Positions 6,726 through 10,420 of a DNA stretch of 10,420 nucleotides are shown in pieces. The notes beneath the pieces are model-generated. The model searched no databases and was not told the DNA's origin. It worked only from the letters and a program-made list of their open reading frames with translations. The position numbers and the translations under genes are program-made. Source of the DNA: an uncultured Erysipelotrichaceae bacterium (GTDB lineage Bacteria > Bacillota_I > Bacilli_A > Erysipelotrichales > Erysipelotrichaceae). Positions within the stretch are counted from its first letter, which is position 1; each line of letters begins with the position of its first letter. The stretch lies in NCBI GenBank assembly GCA_934699415.1, contig CAKUWO010000036.1:1-10420 (forward strand), read 5' to 3'.

Positions 6726-7050
6726 ATTCATCTTCATTATTGAATTCTGAAGAATCTTCATCTTCATCTTCAATTTCTTCGATTTCATCATCGTCATCAT
6801 CAATTTCAAGAGCTCCAAGATCCACAAAGCTTTCTTCAAATTTACGATTTTGCTTTAAATCCCAAATATTACCCTTTAAATTTACAAAACGACTATCTAA
6901 CATCATATCAGAATATAATTGTGAGATATCAGCATTACTATCGCCGCTTCTAACTACTACATCCTTCCAAATATCTGCGAAAGTCATTTCTTCTTTTCTT
7001 TCATTAATAACATCAAAAGCGATGTCAGTTAAAGGTCTTCTTGTAGACAT
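6724..7050 (-). CDS. rpoE: DNA-directed RNA polymerase subunit delta
   Basis: The 108-residue protein is the delta subunit of Gram-positive RNA polymerase, which in Bacillus helps recycle the enzyme and makes promoters sensitive to initiating NTP levels. Residues 1 to about 70 form the HARE-HTH domain (LTDIAFDVINERKEEMTFAD, then DIWKDVV and FVNLKGNIWDL). Residues 82-108 are an acidic tail with 19 Asp/Glu in 27, and the tail is much shorter than in Bacillus delta (about 173 residues in total). AGGAG precedes the ATG at 7050 by seven bases, inside the 3' end of the ywiB-like gene (22-base overlap). The stop TAG is partly inside the terminator stem. Despite the symbol, this is not a sigma factor. 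Confidence 0.93.
   Translation of the reverse strand: MSTRRPLTDIAFDVINERKEEMTFADIWKDVVVRSGDSNADISQLYSDMMLDSRFVNLKGNIWDLKQNRKFEESFVDLGALEIDDDDDEIEEIEDEDEDSSEFNNEDE
6754..6802 (-). repeat. Trinucleotide-like GAT/GAA tract coding the delta acidic tail
   Basis: The minus strand here is built almost wholly of GAT, GAA and close variants, including two near-perfect runs (GAAGATGAAGATGAAGAT and GATGATGACGATGATGAA). It encodes the Asp/Glu tail of RpoE. Such tracts can change length by slippage, which may explain why the tail is variable among relatives. Confidence 0.6.
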
Positions 7051-7406
7051 TTCTTTTCTCCTAACTGGTCAATTCTTATTGTGACCACATCTTCAATTTG
7101 ATAAGTTAATTTAGTATAGCTACTTTGTTTCTCATATGAAAGAATTTTGATATCACCAAATGGTAAAACACCTTCACTTGTTGTTGCTTGTCCCTTAGCT
7201 TCATTCTTTAAAAGATAAAGTTCTGTTTTGATATCGCTAGCATGTCGGTTAATAATTAAGCCATTATCTCTAATTTCAATGGTTGTTAATGCTAAAGTAT
7301 CATTTTCAAAATAGGAAATAATATTCCCTTTTAAGTTAGCTTCACCTTCAAAAAGAATGAGTGGTTTTTCTTCAACAATTTTTGTTACCCTGATCCTTTT
7401 TTTCAT
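7029..7406 (-). CDS. YwiB-like DUF1934 protein
   Basis: The roughly 125-residue protein resembles the DUF1934/YwiB family, a small calycin-like beta-barrel of unknown function. It is mostly alternating beta strand (for example GEANLKGNIISYF, TTIEIRDNGLIINRH, YTKLTYQIEDVVTIRI) with no membrane segment. In Bacillus ywiB also lies close to rpoE, which supports the call. The ATG at 7406 is chosen because MKKRIRVTKI is a normal family start and because the only good promoter boxes lie immediately upstream. An in-frame TTG at 7433 would place them inside the coding region and has no ribosome binding site. No Shine-Dalgarno is visible before 7406. It overlaps rpoE by 22 bases, which suggests coupled translation. 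The stop is TAA. Confidence 0.75.
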   Translation of the reverse strand: MKKRIRVTKIVEEKPLILFEGEANLKGNIISYFENDTLALTTIEIRDNGLIINRHASDIKTELYLLKNEAKGQATTSEGVLPFGDIKILSYEKQSSYTKLTYQIEDVVTIRIDQLGEKKCLQEDL

Positions 7407-7416
7407 ACGTGATACA

Positions 7417-7444
7417 GTTTTACAAATAATCAAGAGAATGTCAA
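7417..7444 (-). promoter_or_regulatory. Promoter of the ywiB-like/rpoE unit, predicted near-leaderless
   Basis: On the minus strand a perfect TTGACA (7444-7439) is followed after 16 bases by TAAAAC (7422-7417), four of six matches to the -10 consensus. The expected start point is about A7410, only four bases before the ATG at 7406. This explains the lack of a Shine-Dalgarno. A weaker alternative is TATATT just upstream of the TTGACA. Confidence 0.55.
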
Positions 7445-7478
7445 TATAAAATGAACCTTAATTAAACACATTATGAAA

Positions 7479-7507
7479 TTGACTTTTATGATTTAAAGAA
7501 ATATCAT
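7479..7507 (+). promoter_or_regulatory. Cold-shock gene promoter
   Basis: TTGACT (7479-7484) is followed after exactly 17 bases by TATCAT (7502-7507), five of six matches at each box. The expected start is about G7514, giving a leader of about 50 bases. It is divergent from the ywiB-like promoter; the two -35 boxes are 34 bases apart, with an 8-base palindrome TTAATTAA (7458-7465) between them. Confidence 0.75.
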
Positions 7508-7513
7508 GAATGA

Positions 7514-7547
7514 GTATTAACTTGCACTTTTAGAAGTCTTGCAATAC
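7514..7547 (+). promoter_or_regulatory. Possible structured leader of the cold-shock mRNA
   Basis: GTATT (7514-7518) can pair with AATAC (7543-7547), enclosing a small ACTT/AAGT hairpin (7526-7529 with 7534-7537). TTGCA occurs twice (7522-7526, 7539-7543). The element ends just before the ribosome binding site. The helices are short and AT-rich, so they would be stable mainly at low temperature; a role in cold regulation is speculative. Confidence 0.3.
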
Positions 7548-7564
7548 TAGTTTAGGGGGTTACT

Positions 7565-7762
7565 ATGACCGGAAAAGTTAAATGGTTCAATTCTGAAAAG
7601 GGTTACGGTTTCATCACTGGTGATGACGGAAAAGAAGTATTCGTTCATTATTCAGCAATCGTTCAAGATGGCTACAAGTCCTTAGAAGATGGACAGGCTG
7701 TTCAGTACGAAGTAAACGAGGGTGCTAAAGGTCCTCAGGCTGTTAACGTAACAAAACTTTAA
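7565..7762 (+). CDS. Cold shock domain protein (CspA family)
   Basis: The 65-residue protein is a single cold-shock domain that binds single-stranded RNA and DNA and melts mRNA structure. RNP1 is KGYGFI (12-17) and RNP2 is VFVHY (25-29), with the usual GKVKWFN start and a C-terminal GPQAVNV. The length is typical. AGGGGG lies a few bases before the ATG at 7565, a strong site. Codon choice differs from the neighbours: Phe TTC, Ile ATC and Asn AAC are frequent here, while flanking genes prefer TTT and ATT, suggesting a highly expressed gene. It is a single-gene unit with its own promoter and terminator. The stop is TAA. Which csp paralogue it is cannot be told. Confidence 0.97.
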   Translation: MTGKVKWFNSEKGYGFITGDDGKEVFVHYSAIVQDGYKSLEDGQAVQYEVNEGAKGPQAVNVTKL

Positions 7763-7775
7763 TAATAGCCAATAT

Positions 7776-7800
7776 AAGGATGCTTAGGCATCCTTTTTTC
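7776..7800 (+). terminator. Intrinsic terminator after the cold-shock gene
   Basis: AAGGATGC (7776-7783) pairs with GCATCCTT (7788-7795) around loop TTAG, followed by a run of T (7794-7799). The hairpin begins 14 bases after the stop codon. The T-rich tail runs on towards the fem promoter. Confidence 0.9.
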
Positions 7801-7811
7801 TTTTCCTTTTG

Positions 7812-7822
7812 TGCTATATACT
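7812..7822 (+). promoter_or_regulatory. Promoter of the fem pair, predicted leaderless
   Basis: TGCTATATACT holds an extended -10 (TG-n-TATATA at 7812-7820) or an overlapping TATACT (7817-7822, five of six). With TATACT the expected first transcribed base is A7829, the A of the ATG; with TATATA it is 7827. No good -35 box is seen, as the upstream DNA is the T-rich terminator tail, but extended -10 promoters can work without one. Confidence 0.55.
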
Positions 7823-7828
7823 AGTTAC

Positions 7829-9100
7829 ATGAAACTCTTAAATATTAGTCCTGAAACAATGGATAATTTTGTATCACAAAATTCTAAATCTCATTTCATG
7901 CAAACATCATCTTGGGGTGATGTAGCTAAAACTAGAAATCAAATTCCTCACCTATTAGGTATTTATAAAGAAGATGAATTAATTGCCACTGCTTTATTGC
8001 TTGAAAAGAAGATTGGTCCTTTCTCTTCTTTTTATTGTCCACGTGGTTTTATTGGCAATTATTCTTCAAAAGAAGATATTAAAGAAATTATTAATTTATT
8101 AAAAAAATATATCAAAAGACACCATGGACTCTATTTACGCATGGATCCTGACTTAATCATTCATAAATTAAATGAAAAAGCTGAAGTAAAAGAAACATTT
8201 GAAGACAATGAAGCTTTAATTGATTTCTTTATTTCTTTAGGTGCTACATATAAAGGTAAGACAATTCTTTTTAAAGAAATGAGTAATCCCCGTTTTACTT
8301 TTAGAGTACCTTTAAAGGGTGATACTGATGCTTTATTAAACCAATGTCATCCTACAACACGTAATATCTTAAACCGCGAAACACCTGTTCATATCTATAA
8401 AAACCCTATTAATGGTATTAAAGACTTCTATGAAACAATGTCATCTACTGCTCGTAAGAAAGCTATTTATTTAGAGCCTTATACTTTCTTTGACAACTTT
8501 TATCACATCTTACATCAAGCCAACATGTCCGATGTTTGGGTAGCTGAAGTTAATAAACAAGAATTAATTAGTTATTATGATGAAAAAGAATCAAGTTTAA
8601 ATGAACAACTTAATCTAGCTACTAGCGATAATGCGACAAAGAAACAAAAAGCTCTTAAAAATGACCTTCTTGACCAATTAAAGAAGATTGCCAAAGAAAG
8701 AAAAGAGCTTGATGATATTAAAGAAGAACGCATCGTTTTATCATCAGTTATTACTGCTAAATACCAAGATAAAGTATGGATAGTTCATGGTGGTAATAAT
8801 GATATCTTAAGATCTTTATTCGCAAACTATATCTTATATTTTAATATTTTAAAAGATGGTCAAGAAGAAGGCCGTTTATATGGAGATCTTTTTGGAACTG
8901 AAGGAAAAGTAGATAAAAAGAGCGATGTCTATGGCATTTATCTTTTTAAATTACGCTTTGGTGGTGACTTTGATGAATTTATTGGTGAATTTGATTTTAT
9001 TACTAAACCAATAAGTAATGCGATTATCTCTAAATTACTTAAAATTCGTCGTCGTTTATTAATTAAAAAGTCAGTTAAGGAGTCAAGAAATGAACATTAG
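7829..9100 (+). CDS. FemAB/FemX-like peptidoglycan bridge aminoacyltransferase, first copy
   Basis: The 423-residue protein fits the FemXAB family, which moves amino acids from aminoacyl-tRNA to the stem peptide of lipid II at the inner face of the membrane. Family marks are FMQTSSWGDVAK (23-34), YCPRG (69-73), NPRFTFRVPL (153-162) and GIYLFKLRFGG (369-379). A Lys/Glu-rich coiled-coil arm spans about 250-303, as in FemA-type proteins. The basic C-terminus (KLLKIRRRLLIKKS) could touch the membrane. The ATG at 7829 is chosen; an in-frame GTG at 7811 would overlap the -10 box, and neither has a Shine-Dalgarno. It overlaps the next gene by 11 bases. The stop is TAG. The amino acid added is unknown. 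Confidence 0.86.
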   Translation: MKLLNISPETMDNFVSQNSKSHFMQTSSWGDVAKTRNQIPHLLGIYKEDELIATALLLEKKIGPFSSFYCPRGFIGNYSSKEDIKEIINLLKKYIKRHHGLYLRMDPDLIIHKLNEKAEVKETFEDNEALIDFFISLGATYKGKTILFKEMSNPRFTFRVPLKGDTDALLNQCHPTTRNILNRETPVHIYKNPINGIKDFYETMSSTARKKAIYLEPYTFFDNFYHILHQANMSDVWVAEVNKQELISYYDEKESSLNEQLNLATSDNATKKQKALKNDLLDQLKKIAKERKELDDIKEERIVLSSVITAKYQDKVWIVHGGNNDILRSLFANYILYFNILKDGQEEGRLYGDLFGTEGKVDKKSDVYGIYLFKLRFGGDFDEFIGEFDFITKPISNAIISKLLKIRRRLLIKKSVKESRNEH

Positions 9101-10349
9101 AAAAATTGATGTTGAAACATTTGATAAATTCTCATCCAATTATCCTTATACTAACTTTCAACAAACTTCCAATTGGGCTAAGCTAAAAGCTAAAGTTGGT
9201 TGGACTTCTTTATATCTTGGTTTATTTGATAACGAGCAATTAATCGCTGCAGGTTTATTCCTTGGCCGTAAATTACCAATATTTAATAAATATTTATATT
9301 ATTGCCCTCATGGTTTACAGATTGACTATGCTGATAGTGCTTTATTAAAAGAAGCTTTACCTTTATTTATTAATAAATTAAAGGAAGAAAAAGGTTTTAA
9401 ATTAATCATGGACCCCTATTATCCCTATCAAGAAAGAGATATCAATGGTGATATTGTTCCTGATGGTTTTAATCATCAGGAAACTATCGATACTTTAAAA
9501 GGATTAGGCTTTATTCATTCCGGATTTAATATTTATTTTGAAAATCTTCAACCACGTTTCCAATTTCGTTTAGCTTTAGATAAAGATATTAAAGAAATTG
9601 AGAATGGTTTTACCTATGAAGCTAAAAGAAGAATTAAAAAGAAAGTTTATTTAGCTATTAATGTAAGAGAATTAACTAAAGAAGAAATTCCTACATATAA
9701 AGAATTAATGGAAATGACTTCTAATAGAAGAGGTTTTATAGATCGTCCTTTATCATATTATGAAGAGATGTATGAATGTTTAAATCCTCTTATTCTTCAT
9801 TATTATGGTGCTGAGATCGATTTTAATAAATGTTATCAAAATGTTATCAAAGATAATGAAGCTATAAATGACAGAATCGCTAAATTATTATTAAAACCCG
9901 AATCTGTTAAAAGAAATAACAGAATTCACGAAGAAGAAGTTGTTTTAGAAAAGAATTTAAAATTGATAGATTTAATCAAAGAAGCTCAAAAAGAAAGAGG
10001 CAATAAAGCTTTATTATCGGTTGTTTGTATTATGGATTATGGCAATGAAATGATTATGTTACTAGCAGGAAATGATGAAAAGTATCTTCAACATTTCAAC
10101 ACCTCTAATATTATAGTTTCTGAGCTTATTAAAAAGGCTAAAGAAGAAGGTTATAAATATTATAACTTCTATGGTATTGCCGGTGATTTTAATCCCCATA
10201 ATGAGCTATATGGTTTATATGCTTATAAGAAACAATATGGTGGTGAAGTAGTCGAACTTATTGGCCAACTTGAATATACTTTAGATTCTTTTGTAACTAA
10301 TCTTTATGAAACAGGATTAACTATTTATAAGAAGATAAGAAAAAGATAG
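9090..10349 (+). CDS. FemAB/FemX-like peptidoglycan bridge aminoacyltransferase, second copy
   Basis: The 419-residue protein is a paralogue of the gene before it and closer to the classical Fem pattern: NFQQTSNWAKLK (22-33), YCPHG (71-75), QPRFQFRLAL (154-163), YYNFYGIAGDFNP (357-369) and GLYAYKKQYGGEVVELIG (375-392). A charged helical insert lies at about 245-305. The C-terminus is basic (KKIRKR). AAGGAG sits six to seven bases before the ATG at 9090, inside the end of the first copy, so the pair is translationally coupled. Tandem transferases such as MurM/MurN or FemA/FemB add successive bridge residues, so a bridge of at least two steps is inferred. The TAG stop lies in the terminator stem. 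Confidence 0.9.
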   Translation: MNIRKIDVETFDKFSSNYPYTNFQQTSNWAKLKAKVGWTSLYLGLFDNEQLIAAGLFLGRKLPIFNKYLYYCPHGLQIDYADSALLKEALPLFINKLKEEKGFKLIMDPYYPYQERDINGDIVPDGFNHQETIDTLKGLGFIHSGFNIYFENLQPRFQFRLALDKDIKEIENGFTYEAKRRIKKKVYLAINVRELTKEEIPTYKELMEMTSNRRGFIDRPLSYYEEMYECLNPLILHYYGAEIDFNKCYQNVIKDNEAINDRIAKLLLKPESVKRNNRIHEEEVVLEKNLKLIDLIKEAQKERGNKALLSVVCIMDYGNEMIMLLAGNDEKYLQHFNTSNIIVSELIKKAKEEGYKYYNFYGIAGDFNPHNELYGLYAYKKQYGGEVVELIGQLEYTLDSFVTNLYETGLTIYKKIRKR

Positions 10350-10374
10350 AAGCTATACTTCTATCTTTTGTTTT
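10341..10374 (+). terminator. Intrinsic terminator of the fem pair
   Basis: A perfect 12-base inverted repeat, 10341-10352 (AAAAGATAGAAG) with 10358-10369 (CTTCTATCTTTT), has a 5-base loop and a following T-rich run (TTTTGTTTT). The stop codon of the second fem gene (TAG, 10347-10349) is inside the 5' arm. The same DNA leads straight into the tRNA promoter region. Confidence 0.85.
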
Positions 10375-10387
10375 GGTAAAATATAGT
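10374..10387 (+). promoter_or_regulatory. Candidate tRNA promoter
   Basis: TGGTAAAAT (10374-10382) is an extended -10 sequence and TATAGT (10382-10387) is an overlapping alternative. Start points would be about 10389 or 10394, 2 to 7 bases before the tRNA. No convincing -35 box is seen in the terminator DNA upstream. Confidence 0.4.
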
Positions 10388-10395
10388 TTGCATAT

Positions 10396-10420
10396 GCCGA
10401 TGTAGCTCATCAGGTAGAGC
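10396..10420 (+). tRNA. tRNA gene, 5' end only (possibly tRNA-Thr)
   Basis: The last 25 bases form the start of a tRNA: a 7-base 5' acceptor strand GCCGATG, T8 and A9, D-stem GCTC, loop ATCAGGTA with the conserved GG, and D-stem GAGC. The anticodon is outside the window. The acceptor strand GCCGATG resembles bacterial tRNA-Thr, so threonine is a tentative identity. Confidence 0.85.

Noticed and set aside
6653..7084. Plus-strand open frame opposite rpoE, with Ser runs
   Set aside because: The Ser runs are the complement of the GAT/GAA acidic tail codons; rpoE is clear on the other strand.
7407..7433. TTG at 7433 as the start of the ywiB-like gene
   Set aside because: There is no Shine-Dalgarno, and the TTGACA/TAAAAC promoter boxes would lie at and inside the coding region.
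7458..7465. TTAATTAA palindrome between the divergent promoters as an operator
   Set aside because: An 8-base AT palindrome is expected by chance in such AT-rich DNA and no second copy was seen nearby.
7811..7828. GTG at 7811 as the start of the first fem gene
   Set aside because: It overlaps the -10 box, lacks a ribosome binding site and adds residues not typical of the family.
218..10349. Reassignment of TGA to tryptophan
   Set aside because: All genes are full length with Trp encoded by TGG at expected positions, such as VKWFN in the cold-shock protein; no in-frame TGA was needed.
1..10420. Mobile element, CRISPR array, toxin-antitoxin or defence system
   Set aside because: No transposase, integrase, repeat-spacer pattern or small paired genes were seen; content and order are housekeeping.

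Overview
The window looks like ordinary chromosomal housekeeping DNA from an AT-rich, low-GC Gram-positive bacterium. It is probably a relative of the Erysipelotrichia/Mollicutes branch of Bacillota. Support: an RNA polymerase delta subunit, the Firmicutes order murA(Z)-rpmE-tdk-prfA-prmC, a four-cysteine L31, strong AGGAGG-type ribosome binding sites, two Fem-type peptidoglycan-bridge transferases, and no rho gene at the place Bacillus carries it. The exact taxon is an inference. No mobile element, CRISPR array, phage gene or recognised defence system was found.

Layout, minus strand (7406 down to 1): a YwiB-like protein and rpoE (delta) come first. After an intrinsic terminator follow a HAD phosphatase-like protein, ispF, a TPR-like unknown, a second HAD hydrolase and murA(Z), all overlapping or nearly touching. 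Then come rpmE with its own promoter and a leader hairpin, a second intrinsic terminator, and tdk, prfA and prmC, which overlap each other. A final terminator closes the run at about 111-138, and the first 22 codons of ychF lie at the window edge. The block resembles the Bacillus rpoE...murAB-(glpX)-rho-rpmE-tdk-prfA-prmC neighbourhood, with several genes missing and an ispF/HAD/TPR cassette in between.

Layout, plus strand (7479 to the end): a single-gene cold-shock protein unit with a near-consensus promoter, a leader and a terminator; two overlapping Fem-family genes whose promoter sits directly against the first ATG; a terminator that contains the second gene's stop codon; and the first 25 bases of a tRNA, possibly tRNA-Thr. 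The divergent control region is 7407-7564.

The genes cover translation termination (prfA, with prmC methylating its GGQ glutamine), ribosome and transcription components (rpmE, rpoE, csp), nucleotide salvage (tdk), isoprenoid synthesis (ispF) and cell wall synthesis (murA, the fem pair). The points most worth a second look are regulatory: terminators that contain the upstream stop codon and leave no room for a promoter before the next gene; predicted leaderless or nearly leaderless transcripts for fem1 and the ywiB-like gene; and complete absence of TGA stops among 14 genes with a visible stop. No clearly new multi-gene system is evident.
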